Shown piece by piece: positions 50,821 to 59,293 of a stretch of 64,000 nt of DNA (position 1 is its first letter; each line of letters begins with the position of its first letter). The stretch comes from Planctomycetaceae bacterium (GTDB lineage: Bacteria; Planctomycetota; Planctomycetia; Planctomycetales; Planctomycetaceae), in NCBI GenBank assembly GCA_013813775.1, contig JACCRE010000088.1, positions 1-64,000 of the forward strand, written 5' to 3'. A model generated the notes under the pieces. It saw only the letters and a program-made list of their open reading frames with translations. It did no database searches and was not told where the DNA came from. Both the position numbers and the translations under genes were made by a program.

Positions 50821-51981
50821 ATGCGACCGTTCAACCTGGGCATTTCCGGTTCCCTTGCGGTGGTCTGCCTGCTGTTCGCCTCCGATCCGGCCTCGGCTCA
50901 GTTCCGGGGACGGGGTGACTCCGACGACCGCGAGTCCGGCTCTCGTCGGGACTGGCGGTCACGCGACGATTCCGATTCGCGAAGTCGGGATTCTTCCCGC
51001 GAGGACCGCGATTCGGATTCGCGACGCGACTCCGACGGTCGAGACGGCGATTCCGGTTCCCGCTGGGGCGGATTCGGCTCTCGTGGCGGTTTTGGATCGC
51101 CGGGGGGCGGCTTCGGCCCTCCAGGCGGTGGTTTTGGTCCTCCCGGCGGCTTTGGTGGTGGATTCGGGCCTCCCGGTGGATCACGCGGCGGCGACGATTC
51201 AGGATCGCGTACTTCGGGCTTCTTCGATCGGCTCGACCGAAACGGAGACGGCCGGCTCGACGGCGACGAAATGTCCGCCGCTGGACCCTTTCAGGGGTTT
51301 CTGGATCGGGCGGGCATCAAAGAAGGGTCGAGTCGCGAAGATTTCACGAAGGGCTTTGAGCGGGCGAGGGAGGAAATGCAGGGCCGGCGAGAGTCCGACG
51401 GCGACGATCGGGGTCGCTCGGACGATCGCAGTCGCAATTCGTCGTCATCCGGCTATACACCGGCGAAGAGGGATCGCGTCACGATGGATCTTCCGGAGTC
51501 CTTCGCTGACCGCGACGTCGACCGAGACGGGCAGATCGGCCTTTACGAATGGCGTGAATGGGATCGCACGCGGGTCGATGAGTTCTTCTTCTTCGATCGC
51601 AACGGCGATGGTTTTCTGACGCCGGCGGAACTTGCGGCAGTGGATGGCGGAAATGAGGAGGAGGAGCGCGGTGGAAGCGATCGCGGCCGATCTCGCGAGC
51701 CGGAACGCCCATCGCAGCCGCGACCGCAGCCGCCGCAAGCCATCGCGGCGGTTTCCACGTCGCTCGACGAGTCGGACGCGAACGTGCGGCAGGGCCGGAT
51801 GTACTTTTCAGTGCTCGATGCGAACAGGGACGGCCGGGCTTCGGTCGAAGAACTCGGCAAGCTGAAAAAACTGCGGCCGATGTTCGAAGAGGCCGGCGTT
51901 CGCCTCGACCAGGACATGACGGGCGACGAGTTCGTCGCGAACTACGCCAAAGCGGCGAAGAACAAAGCGGCGAAGGAATAG
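50821..51981 (+). CDS. Secreted EF-hand protein with Asp/Ser/Arg-rich and Gly-rich segments
   Basis: A 386-aa exported protein with a signal peptide (ISGSLAVVCLLFASDPASAQ). Residues 35-85 are an Asp/Ser/Arg low-complexity run and residues 85-125 a Gly/Phe/Pro-rich run. EF-hand loops follow: DRNGDGRLDGDE (about 141-152), DVDRDGQIGLYE, DRNGDGFLTPAE and DANRDGRASVEE, each with the D-x-D/N-x-D-G pattern for calcium. A last motif (DQDMTGDEF) is degenerate. It may be an extracellular calcium-binding or structural protein. It diverges from the secretion locus, so it could be a substrate of that system (inference). Confidence 0.9.
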   Translation: MRPFNLGISGSLAVVCLLFASDPASAQFRGRGDSDDRESGSRRDWRSRDDSDSRSRDSSREDRDSDSRRDSDGRDGDSGSRWGGFGSRGGFGSPGGGFGPPGGGFGPPGGFGGGFGPPGGSRGGDDSGSRTSGFFDRLDRNGDGRLDGDEMSAAGPFQGFLDRAGIKEGSSREDFTKGFERAREEMQGRRESDGDDRGRSDDRSRNSSSSGYTPAKRDRVTMDLPESFADRDVDRDGQIGLYEWREWDRTRVDEFFFFDRNGDGFLTPAELAAVDGGNEEEERGGSDRGRSREPERPSQPRPQPPQAIAAVSTSLDESDANVRQGRMYFSVLDANRDGRASVEELGKLKKLRPMFEEAGVRLDQDMTGDEFVANYAKAAKNKAAKE

Positions 51982-51992
51982 CCCACGCCTTC

Positions 51993-52070
51993 ACGTTCCG
52001 CGTTCCGCGTGGGAACGCAACGGCATGGATGGGACTGAAGAAGTTCCCACCGGGGACCATGGGAACGAGA
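51993..52070. repeat. CGTTCCCACG-type dispersed repeat, copy B
   Basis: Contains CGCGTGGGAACGC and GTTCCCAC-CGGGGACC-TGGGAACGAGA. It aligns by eye, at roughly 80%, with the reverse complement of 59210-59290. It lies right after the EF-hand gene. Confidence 0.8.
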
Positions 52071-52075
52071 TCGAA

Positions 52076-52230
52076 GGGTGGCTGGGGTCGGGCCGCGCGC
52101 GATTCAAGTCGCAGGAAACGCCTCACCGGTCCGCCCCCAGTCGCATGTCTCTCGCTCGCCGTCGGTCTGGGGGCGACGCGATCTCGCCGCCCCGTAATCC
52201 TCGTCGAAGCCGCGTCGTCCCCAGCCACCC
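52076..52230. repeat. Nested inverted repeat between convergent genes
   Basis: The outer arms GGGTGGCTGGGG (52076-52087) and CCCCAGCCACCC (52219-52230) are perfect 12-bp complements. The inner arms CGCCCCCAG (52132-52140) and CTGGGGGCG (52167-52175) are perfect 9-bp complements, with other GC-rich pairs between them. The transcript could form a branched structure. It may end transcription of the EF-hand gene and of the convergent gene ending at 52257. Confidence 0.7.
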
Positions 52231-52256
52231 GCAACTTCGCTCCCTTTGACGCCGGC

Positions 52257-54017
52257 TCAAAGCTGGCTTTCGTCATAGCGGCGTGAGACGCCGAGGCCGA
52301 GCAGGCGGATGAAGCCGTCTTCGGCTTCGATGCGGAGCCGTCCGCCCTTGTCGGTGGGCCTGAAATCGATGCGCAGGGTGTCCTCGCCCTCTGAAAACGC
52401 CTCGCGCGCCATCTCGGTGTTCTTACCGTTCGGGTCCATCCCGACCCAGCGGTTCGCCGTCACGACGAGCTGGAATGGGGCCGGCGGTCGATTTCGCTCC
52501 GCAAGACCGGCGTCTTTGCTGCGCGTGACCGCCTCGTCGAGGGCGGGGACGGCCGGAGGCCCGCCCACCGCGAGCCAGATCGCGTTCGAATCGAATCCGA
52601 CGTAGAACGCGAGTTGATCGCCGAAGAGTCGATTTCTCTCTTCGCGGATTTCACGCGGAGCGATGCGATGCAGGGAGACGCCGCCCACCTCCGCGACGCC
52701 GTATTGCACGTCCACCGCTGCCTCGATCTCGGGCTTCGCCGACCGCACGCGATCGATCAGTTCTCGGACGGCCGTTTCCATTCCGGCGGCGCCGGGAACT
52801 TCGAGTCCGCCGATCACCACGAACTTTTTTTCAGGATCGCCGCGAAACTGTGCGAAAGCGTCAATGTTTCCGCCTTCGACGACTTTCTTCAGAGGTGCGA
52901 AAATGCGTTCCGCGAGCGCGGTGGCAACAGGGTCCGGCTCTTCATCGAGCGGAGCGGAGCCGTCTTCTGCCGTCGATGCACCCAGTGAATCCTCTCGCTC
53001 GAGCGTCGTCAGGATTTTCGCGAGCTGAAGCTCGCCGGCGTTCAATAATTCTGTCTGAGCCTTCTTGCTGTAGTCGTCGAGTTTCGAATTCATCGAAAAC
53101 GAAAGTGGCACCTCGTCGTCAAGCAGCGGCGCGAACCGGCTGGGCTCGTCGGCGAGGCCTTGCAGAGACTCCAGGAAGGGAGTGTCCGGAACCGCCTCGA
53201 CGACGAGTTCGAGGACCGCCTTGCGATTCTGCGATGACGTATCGAGGCCGAGCGTCAGCGAACGCGTCTCTTTCAGAAACGCTTCCACAAGCCGCAGGTT
53301 GTTCATTCCCTGAGACTTCCGAAAGGCGTAAGCGGCATCCGGCTCCTTATCGCGTTGTTGCAGTTGAGCCTGAGTCTGCGTGCGGACGATTCCGAGAAAG
53401 AGTTCGCGCATCCCCGGCGGCACGTTCTCGGGACGAACATCGACCGCGACGTCGTAACGCGTCGTCAACGCAGCGAAGGATTCGAGGGGGTTCGGAAAAT
53501 CGCGATCAAGGGCTTCGTCTTCCGCAGAGACGTACGCGTATTCGCCGATCAGGCGGGCATACAAGGTTCTCCGCTGCCCGATGATTTCATAGCGGTCCTC
53601 GGCGATTTTCTTGGTCGTGACCGGCCCGAGCTCAACGGTTCGAGTGAGCGAACCAATATCTGTGACCGGCAGGTAACCAATGGGCAGCGGTTGCGGCACA
53701 ATGCCCGGCTTGAGAAACAGCATGACGCCGAAGGGCTTGCCCCGCTCCAGTCCTTTGAGGTCGCCAAGATTGCCCAGCAATCCGGTGACGACGTCGCTCA
53801 TGTCCTTGCGATCGACCGACCCGAAAAGGTACGTCACGTCTTCCAGAACTCTTTCGACGCTGGCGACGTTGACCACCGCAACCGGTGCCGAAGAAAGCGG
53901 TGCCTCTTCCGCCGTCTCGCCAGCGGGTTCCTGCGCGACAGCCGCGCCGCCCGCGAGACCTGCCATGATCAAGGCGACTAAAAGCGATCTAGAAAGGCGT
54001 CGAAGCATCGAATCCAT
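52257..54017 (-). CDS. Exported protein of unknown function
   Basis: A 586-aa protein with a clear signal peptide (SRSLLVALIMAGLAGGAAVA|Q). The body alternates strand and helix with no cysteine-rich or catalytic motif that I recognise. Visible landmarks are SVERVLEDVTYLFGSVDR, GKPFGVMLFLKPG, RYDVAVDVRPENVPPGMREL, LTLGLDTSSQNRKAVLELVV and QLAFYVGFDSNAIWLAVGG. The pattern recalls large planctomycete exported proteins that carry two similar halves (about 50-300 and 310-560), each with a strand-rich profile, but no family name can be supported. Monocistronic. Confidence 0.8.
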   Translation of the reverse strand: MDSMLRRLSRSLLVALIMAGLAGGAAVAQEPAGETAEEAPLSSAPVAVVNVASVERVLEDVTYLFGSVDRKDMSDVVTGLLGNLGDLKGLERGKPFGVMLFLKPGIVPQPLPIGYLPVTDIGSLTRTVELGPVTTKKIAEDRYEIIGQRRTLYARLIGEYAYVSAEDEALDRDFPNPLESFAALTTRYDVAVDVRPENVPPGMRELFLGIVRTQTQAQLQQRDKEPDAAYAFRKSQGMNNLRLVEAFLKETRSLTLGLDTSSQNRKAVLELVVEAVPDTPFLESLQGLADEPSRFAPLLDDEVPLSFSMNSKLDDYSKKAQTELLNAGELQLAKILTTLEREDSLGASTAEDGSAPLDEEPDPVATALAERIFAPLKKVVEGGNIDAFAQFRGDPEKKFVVIGGLEVPGAAGMETAVRELIDRVRSAKPEIEAAVDVQYGVAEVGGVSLHRIAPREIREERNRLFGDQLAFYVGFDSNAIWLAVGGPPAVPALDEAVTRSKDAGLAERNRPPAPFQLVVTANRWVGMDPNGKNTEMAREAFSEGEDTLRIDFRPTDKGGRLRIEAEDGFIRLLGLGVSRRYDESQL

Positions 54018-54218
54018 CGGGAGGGTCTCGCAAGAGCTGCTGGAGGCGCACGCCCGGCCCGGGCGTAGGACTTCTCCAAAGATCTACCCGACAAACCGTC
54101 GATCGGTTTCGGCGAACTGGTTTATGGCGTTCGGACCACTTGGCTCCGTCAACCCGGCGTGGAGTGCCGGCCGCCGGGATGGTCAGGGAAAGGCGTCGCG
54201 GTTACGATTTCCTGCCCT

Positions 54219-54292
54219 GCCCCCGTAGCTCAGTCGGATAGAGCGAGGCTTTCCTAAAGCCTAGGCCGCAGGTTCGAATCCTGCCGGGGGTA
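54219..54292 (+). tRNA. tRNA-Arg (anticodon CCU)
   Basis: A 74-nt cloverleaf. The acceptor pairs GCCCCCG (54219-54225) with CGGGGGT (54285-54291), discriminator A54292. D stem GCTC/GAGC, anticodon stem AGGCT/AGCCT with loop TTCCTAA giving anticodon CCT at 54253-54255, T stem GCAGG/CCTGC around TTCGAAT. The first acceptor pair is G-U. CCA is not encoded. It decodes AGG, a rare codon in high-GC genomes. Confidence 0.97.
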
Positions 54293-54364
54293 CTCTCGCG
54301 TATGCACTGCCGCTCACGGCTGTGAGTGCGGTACGCTCGTCAGCACCTCTTACGCTGCCAGTGC

Positions 54365-55450
54365 TCAGTGGACGAGACGACCATACGGTCCCGTCAGCGG
54401 CCCCGGCGGAGTGAGGCCGTACACCGGTGACGCAATCTTTGGCGTGGCATCGACGTTCGGGTGCTTCGTGTGATCCACGATCCACACGTTACGGAAGCGC
54501 ACCGGATTGTTGTGGTCTTGCAGCAGGATCGGCAACGGATCCGGTCCCTCGGGTTTACCGGCGCCGGTCTTGTTCGGCAGTTCGTAGCCGTCGTGGATCT
54601 TCACTCCGTTGTGCCAGATGGTCACGCGGGCATTGGCAATCTTTTCGCCGTTCTCGAACTTCGCCGGATGAAAGCGAATGTCATAGCTTTGCCAGGTGAG
54701 CGGCGGGAAAGACATATTCACGTCTGCGGGCTTCGTGCGGTAGATCGAACCTGCACCGTTGAAGACCGCATCTTGTCCGAATGAATCCAGAATTTGGACT
54801 TCATACCTCCGCTGCAGGTACACGCCGCTGTTCGCGCGGCCCTGATCCTTCGACACCGGCATGAAGGGCAACCGATACTCGACGTGCATCGTGAAATCGG
54901 AATACGGCTTAATCGTCTCCGCGCCTTGCGCGAGCAGCCCGTCCTCCGTCAGCTTCGCGTTCTTGAATTGATCGGTTCCGCGACCATTGAAGAGGACGGT
55001 CGCCTCCCTCGGCGGACGCATGCCCAGCGTCGGGCTGGCCCGGTTGATGCGGTGCAAGCTGCCGACCGCTGTCGTCGAACCCGGCATGCCCACGCGACCG
55101 ACCGCCCCATTGAGCGTGATTCCGGTGGGTACCGCGTCGATCTTGACGACATTTCCTTCGCGGCGGCCCGGCAGCACGGCCTTATCACGGCCGTTCCAGC
55201 CGGCGCCCGGCAGACCGTTCATGTATTCCACGGCTTCGAACTTGCCGTCGCCGAGTGCCACGACCTGCAAGCCGATCGGAACCGTTCGCCACGCACGGCC
55301 CTCCAAGACGGAAACAGCCCCCACATATTCTCCGACGAACGGGAAATCAGGCCCGGCCTGCGACGGGTCGGTGACAGCCGCTTGAGGCTCCGCGGCGAAG
55401 GCGGAAGCGGCGACGGTGAGGAGAGCAAGTGTCAAGAGCGAGCGCATCAT
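54365..55450 (-). CDS. Exported DUF1080 (3-keto-disaccharide hydrolase-like) protein
   Basis: A 361-aa exported protein with the signal peptide SLLTLALLTVAASAFAAE. The N-terminal part (FPFVGEYVGAV) is a short domain often found before DUF1080. The main domain (about 150-345) is a concanavalin-type beta-sandwich: TVLFNGRGTDQFKNAKL, FTMHVEYRLPFMP, RANSGVYLQRRYEVQILDSF, FPPLTWQSYDIRFHPAKF, ARVTIWHNGVKIHDGYEL and LLQDHNNPVRFRNVWI. Some relatives are reported to hydrolyse 3-keto-disaccharides; many are uncharacterised. It lies antisense to and 72 bp from the tRNA gene. Confidence 0.93.
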   Translation of the reverse strand: MMRSLLTLALLTVAASAFAAEPQAAVTDPSQAGPDFPFVGEYVGAVSVLEGRAWRTVPIGLQVVALGDGKFEAVEYMNGLPGAGWNGRDKAVLPGRREGNVVKIDAVPTGITLNGAVGRVGMPGSTTAVGSLHRINRASPTLGMRPPREATVLFNGRGTDQFKNAKLTEDGLLAQGAETIKPYSDFTMHVEYRLPFMPVSKDQGRANSGVYLQRRYEVQILDSFGQDAVFNGAGSIYRTKPADVNMSFPPLTWQSYDIRFHPAKFENGEKIANARVTIWHNGVKIHDGYELPNKTGAGKPEGPDPLPILLQDHNNPVRFRNVWIVDHTKHPNVDATPKIASPVYGLTPPGPLTGPYGRLVH

Positions 55451-55601
55451 CGAGTCTCATCGAGCGGGACATGAGGCGGGTTCAATTAGTGTGAACTCGA
55501 ATCCAATCCGCTTCAAGCTAGGAGGCTCGCGGCGCTTGGGTAATCAGCAATGAAAGGGCGATTCTGACGGTCTCAGACACGTCAACCTCCTGGCACGTCA
55601 T

Positions 55602-56228
55602 CTATCGCAGCTTCCATCGGCCGCGGCCGATCGTTTCGCCTCGCTGACGAGCCTTCCGCTCAAAACTCGTCAGATAATCCATGTCATGCTCCGGGATCTT
55701 CTCGGGGGGCGGCGGCAGCGGTTTGAATCGCGGATCGTGGTCCATGAGGCCCTGAATCACTTCGAAGTACTCGGGAACGTCGGTCGCCGACGACAACACG
55801 CCGCCCGGCTGCAAAACTTCGACGACCTGATCCACAAAGTCATTGGTGAAAACCCGGCGCTTGCGGTGTTTCGCTTTCCACCAGGGATCTGGAAAGTAGA
55901 CATGGACGACGGCCACGCTTTGGGGAGCGATCAATCGCTGAAAGGCCTCACGAACGTCGCCGCCGAGCACCCGGGCGTTCTCCGCCTGCCGTTTCTTCAA
56001 TCGGGTCGCCGTCCGGCGACCCTCCTTGAAATCGATCTCGATGCCGAGGTAGTTCCGCTCGGGATGCGCGAGACTCTCGTTGTAGAGAAAGAGCCCTCGA
56101 CCGCAGCCGACATCTATATCGACGGGATTCTCGTTGCCGAAGAACCTGGACCAGACAATCGGTGCCTGCAGATCGGCGACCGTCAGGAACCAGGGTCGCA
56201 GATCGACTCGCGGGGGGTTGAGTTGCAT
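55602..56228 (-). CDS. trmB: tRNA (guanine-N7)-methyltransferase TrmB
   Basis: A 208-aa SAM-dependent enzyme that makes m7G46 in the tRNA variable loop. The SAM site [38 protein letters not shown] and the family signature [18 protein letters not shown] are intact, with [10 protein letters not shown] near the end. Length is normal. It lies 24 bp after the FabZ-like gene on the same strand and may be co-transcribed with it. Confidence 0.96.
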   Translation of the reverse strand: MQLNPPRVDLRPWFLTVADLQAPIVWSRFFGNENPVDIDVGCGRGLFLYNESLAHPERNYLGIEIDFKEGRRTATRLKKRQAENARVLGGDVREAFQRLIAPQSVAVVHVYFPDPWWKAKHRKRRVFTNDFVDQVVEVLQPGGVLSSATDVPEYFEVIQGLMDHDPRFKPLPPPPEKIPEHDMDYLTSFERKARQRGETIGRGRWKLR

Positions 56229-56252
56229 CGTCCTGTCAGGGGGGAAACGGGA

Positions 56253-56759
56253 TCAATCCGCGGCGCCGGTATCGCCTTTGGAGATCGCGACTCCGATCAT
56301 CCCGCCGCTGAAGACCATCGTGCCATCAACGAAGCCCTGGATCGCGAACTCGGCTCTGCGAGGCGCCCGGAGTCGCACGACCTGAGCCATCAGGTCGAGG
56401 CGGCTGCCAGGGTAAACGGGTGCCCGGAAACGCACTTCGTCCATCCCGCCGAAGCCGAGGAAGTCGCCCCCCAGAATCTTGAACTTTCGGGCATAAAAGT
56501 TCGCGAGTTGAGCCGCGGCTTCACATTGAATGACGCCGGGCATCAGAGGGTATCCCGGCATATGCCCCCGGCACCAGAACTCATCGTGCGTGACGAGCTT
56601 GTAACCGACGAGGCCGTGACCTTCGCGATCGACGTGCACGATCGCCGTGAGCTGCTCCATCTCGAAGCGTTGCGGATTGACCTCGCGGATGTCGTCGATC
56701 GTGTACAGCGGCTCGTCGAAGTTGACGTCGCCAAGGTCATAGATCGCTTGTGGTGGCAT
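56253..56759 (-). CDS. FabZ-like 3-hydroxyacyl-ACP dehydratase
   Basis: A 168-aa hotdog-fold protein of the FabZ/FabA group. The N-terminal IDDIREVNPQRFEMEQLTAI matches the FabZ opening, and the active-site stretch CRGHMPGYPLMPGVIQCEA carries the catalytic His and Glu. DEVRFRAPVYPGSRLDLMAQ and RRAEFAIQGFVDG follow as usual. It dehydrates 3-hydroxyacyl-ACP in fatty acid elongation; the greater length than E. coli FabZ (151) and lack of fab neighbours suggest a second, specialised copy (inference). Confidence 0.92.
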   Translation of the reverse strand: MPPQAIYDLGDVNFDEPLYTIDDIREVNPQRFEMEQLTAIVHVDREGHGLVGYKLVTHDEFWCRGHMPGYPLMPGVIQCEAAAQLANFYARKFKILGGDFLGFGGMDEVRFRAPVYPGSRLDLMAQVVRLRAPRRAEFAIQGFVDGTMVFSGGMIGVAISKGDTGAAD

Positions 56760-56793
56760 CGCGACGGCTCATGCTCGGTACGAACAATGCCCA

Positions 56794-56894
56794 AGCCCGC
56801 GAGGCCGGAACCCGCGGGCTATTGCACGGCGAAATCAACGATACCGGATTGTAACTGAGTGACGGTGCCTCGTCACCCAAGCGGCGAGCCGCTT
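56794..56894. repeat. Three tandem hairpins between the DUF255 and FabZ-like genes
   Basis: AGCCCGCG/CGCGGGCT (56794-56801 with 56813-56820), GTGACG/CGTCAC (56859-56864 with 56871-56876) and AAGCGGC-ga-GCCGCTT (56879-56894). Read from the DUF255 gene they come in reverse order and could end its transcript or mark a dispersed repeat. None has a T-run. Confidence 0.65.
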
Positions 56895-56950
56895 CACTGT
56901 TCTTTGAAGCCAGTGATGTCCGACAATTCAGCGGCCACTGTGGTCTGAGA

Positions 56951-59017
56951 TCATGAAGAGAGGGCGTCAGAGACCTGCTCTGGTGTCGTCACCGGCGCGT
57001 GGCAGGTTCCCTTCTCGCAGACGAAAGCTCGCCCGCTTTCGCCGCCGCCTTTTCCAATGAGCATTGGGCGGAGCGAGTCCGGCAGGTCGTCGTCCGAGAG
57101 GTCGCTGGCTCTGGTCAGCACGACTTTGTTCGGCGTGAACGACTCGTACACCGCCCGGCGCAAGGGTGCGAGTCCTTCCGCCGAACCGGCGAGCACGACT
57201 TCCTTCGTCGGTCCGAGCAGAAAATCGAGGGCGATCAGAGCCTGCCCGCTCGCGAGCGGCGATTGAGCGATCTGTGCCGATATGGCGTCGAGAGTCGCGA
57301 TCGCGCGGTCCTCCAGATCATTGCGGCCTGTGATTCGCGCGAGTTTCAGCAAGACCATCGCGGCGAGGCTGTTGCCGCTGGGTGTCGCGTTGTCCTGCGA
57401 GTCACGCTGCCGCACGATGAGTTGCTCGTGATCGATCGCGGTGTAGAAGAATCCGCCGGCCGGGTCGGCGAAGCGCGCCGTCATCTGTTCGACTAGAGCC
57501 AGCGCCTCATCGAGCCAGCGCACCTCTCCGGTGGCCTGATAGAGTTCCGTCAGCCCGTCGGCGAGCGCCGCATAATCGTCGAGGTAGGCGTCGAGCTTGG
57601 CGATCCCGTCTTTCGCGGTGTGCAGCAGACGGCCCGACTCGTCGCGCAGGTTCGACAAGAGAAACTCGGCGGCGGCCTTCGCCTTTTCGGCGAATGATGG
57701 CTCACCGAGCACCGCAGCGGCTTGGGCGAACGCCGCGATCATCATGCCGTTCCAGGAGACGATGATCTTTTCATCGCGGCCGGGAGCGGTGCGTCCAAGT
57801 CTCGCCTGAAAGAGCTTTTCTCTCCCGGAAGCGAATGCCTTGTCGAGGTCGTTTTCCGAGACGCCGAGGCTCGCCGCCGCCTCGGCATGAGGCTGCGGTC
57901 GGTTCAGAATGACGTGTCCTTCCCAATTTCCTTCCTCGCTTACGTCGTAACAAGACATGAGCAATCGGGCTTCCTCCGCCGTCAGCAATTGCTCGATCTC
58001 GCGCTTCGTCCAGACGAAGAATTTGCCCTCTTCCCCTTCGCTGTCGGCGTCCTGAGTGCTGTAGAAGCCGCCTTCGGGAGCGGTCATCTCTCGGACGACA
58101 TAGTCCAGCGTCTCGCGAACGACGATTGCGAACTCGTCACGCCCCGTCGCCTGATACGCCTCGAGATAGGCCGGCGCGAGCAGCGCCTGGTCGTAAAGCA
58201 TTTTCTCGAAATGCGGCACAAGCCAGATCGCGTCGGTGCTGTAGCGGTGGAAGCCCCCGCCGAGTTGGTCGTAGATGCCGCCGCGCGCCATCTTGTCGAG
58301 CGTCAGCGACACGACGTCGAGAGCGTCGGCGTTGCCGACTCTCTTCCAGAATCGCAGCAGCACGCGCAGGTCCATCGCGTGCGGAAATTTCGGAGCCCGG
58401 CCGAAACCGCCGTGCTTTCGATCCGCAGCGCGGAGCAACTGGTTTCCTGCCGACTCCAACACATCGGAACCGAGCGTCTGCGGCTCGCCGGAGGGTTCGC
58501 CCATGGCCTGAATCGCTCGCACCATCTCGCCGGCGGCGCGATCGACGTCGGCCTGCCGTTCGTTCCAGGCGTGATGGATGTGCTGTAGCACGTCGGCGAA
58601 GCCGGGCATGCCCAGCTTCGACCGCGGCGGCCAGTAGGTGCCTCCGAAGAAGGGCCGTTTGTCGGGCGTCAGGAACACCGACATCGGCCAGCCGCCGTGA
58701 CCTGTCATCGCGATCACGGCGTTCATGTAGATCGCGTCGACGTCGGGCCGTTCTTCGCGATCGACCTTGATGCTCACGAAGTGCTCGTTGAGAAACGCCG
58801 CGATGTCGTCGTTCTCGAAGCTCTCGTGCTCCATGACATGGCACCAGTGGCAGGCGCTGTAGCCGATCGACAGGAACACCGGTTTAGTTTCGGCCGTAGC
58901 TTTCGCGAACGCCTCGTCGCTCCAGGGAAACCAATCGACGGGATTGCGAGCGTGTTGCAGCAGGTAGGGGCTTGTCTCATCGATGAGACGGTTCGTCCGT
59001 CGGGTCGGATTCGTCAT
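56951..59017 (-). CDS. DUF255 / spermatogenesis-associated 20-like thioredoxin-fold protein
   Basis: A 688-aa cytoplasmic protein. The N-terminal thioredoxin-like domain has [33 protein letters not shown] with CxxC, and [20 protein letters not shown]. The rest is an alpha/alpha toroid of the kind found in N-acylglucosamine 2-epimerases ([46 protein letters not shown]). The family is widespread (YyaL in Bacillus), and its reaction is not established. Length is typical. A strong AGGAAGG site precedes the ATG at 59017. Confidence 0.95.
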   Translation of the reverse strand: MTNPTRRTNRLIDETSPYLLQHARNPVDWFPWSDEAFAKATAETKPVFLSIGYSACHWCHVMEHESFENDDIAAFLNEHFVSIKVDREERPDVDAIYMNAVIAMTGHGGWPMSVFLTPDKRPFFGGTYWPPRSKLGMPGFADVLQHIHHAWNERQADVDRAAGEMVRAIQAMGEPSGEPQTLGSDVLESAGNQLLRAADRKHGGFGRAPKFPHAMDLRVLLRFWKRVGNADALDVVSLTLDKMARGGIYDQLGGGFHRYSTDAIWLVPHFEKMLYDQALLAPAYLEAYQATGRDEFAIVVRETLDYVVREMTAPEGGFYSTQDADSEGEEGKFFVWTKREIEQLLTAEEARLLMSCYDVSEEGNWEGHVILNRPQPHAEAAASLGVSENDLDKAFASGREKLFQARLGRTAPGRDEKIIVSWNGMMIAAFAQAAAVLGEPSFAEKAKAAAEFLLSNLRDESGRLLHTAKDGIAKLDAYLDDYAALADGLTELYQATGEVRWLDEALALVEQMTARFADPAGGFFYTAIDHEQLIVRQRDSQDNATPSGNSLAAMVLLKLARITGRNDLEDRAIATLDAISAQIAQSPLASGQALIALDFLLGPTKEVVLAGSAEGLAPLRRAVYESFTPNKVVLTRASDLSDDDLPDSLRPMLIGKGGGESGRAFVCEKGTCHAPVTTPEQVSDALSS

Positions 59018-59137
59018 GTCTGCCTTCCTGCTGCTTGAAGCGTCGCCGTTCCGTGCGAATGCTAGGTGCCGCTCGCAACGCGAACAAGCTTCATCGCGAC
59101 TGCGTGAGTTCGACTTTCATACTGTTGGGTTCGGACG

Positions 59138-59196
59138 TTTTTCGACAGGATGAACAGGAGGGACAGGAAATCCATCCTGCTTGATCCTGTGATTTT
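59138..59196. repeat. ACAGGAT/ATCCTGT hairpin repeat upstream of the DUF1570 gene
   Basis: ACAGGATGAACAGGAGGGACAG at the left pairs in part with ATCCATCCTGCTTGATCCTGT at the right (the strongest pair is ACAGGAT/ATCCTGT). It is a word set I recall as a common intergenic repeat in planctomycetes and other phyla. It lies directly before the CGTTCCCACG repeat. Confidence 0.6.
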
Positions 59197-59209
59197 TGTC
59201 CGACCCTTC

Positions 59210-59290
59210 TCTCGTTCCCACGGTCCCCCGTGGGAACGTCTTCGCCTGATCCACGCGGTGGCGTTCCCACGCGGAGCGTGGGAACGAGGA
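59210..59290. repeat. CGTTCCCACG-type dispersed repeat, copy A
   Basis: Two internal palindromes, CGTTCCCACGG/CCGTGGGAACG and GCGTTCCCACGC/GCGTGGGAACG, joined by about 25 bp. It ends 3 bp before the ATG at 59294. Its reverse complement matches 51993-52070. Confidence 0.85.
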
Positions 59291-59293
59291 GAG

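Noticed and set aside
54261-54485. A 74-codon minus-strand frame across the tRNA-Arg
   Set aside because: Its end is the reverse translation of the tRNA T-arm (GFEPA string), a known artefact.
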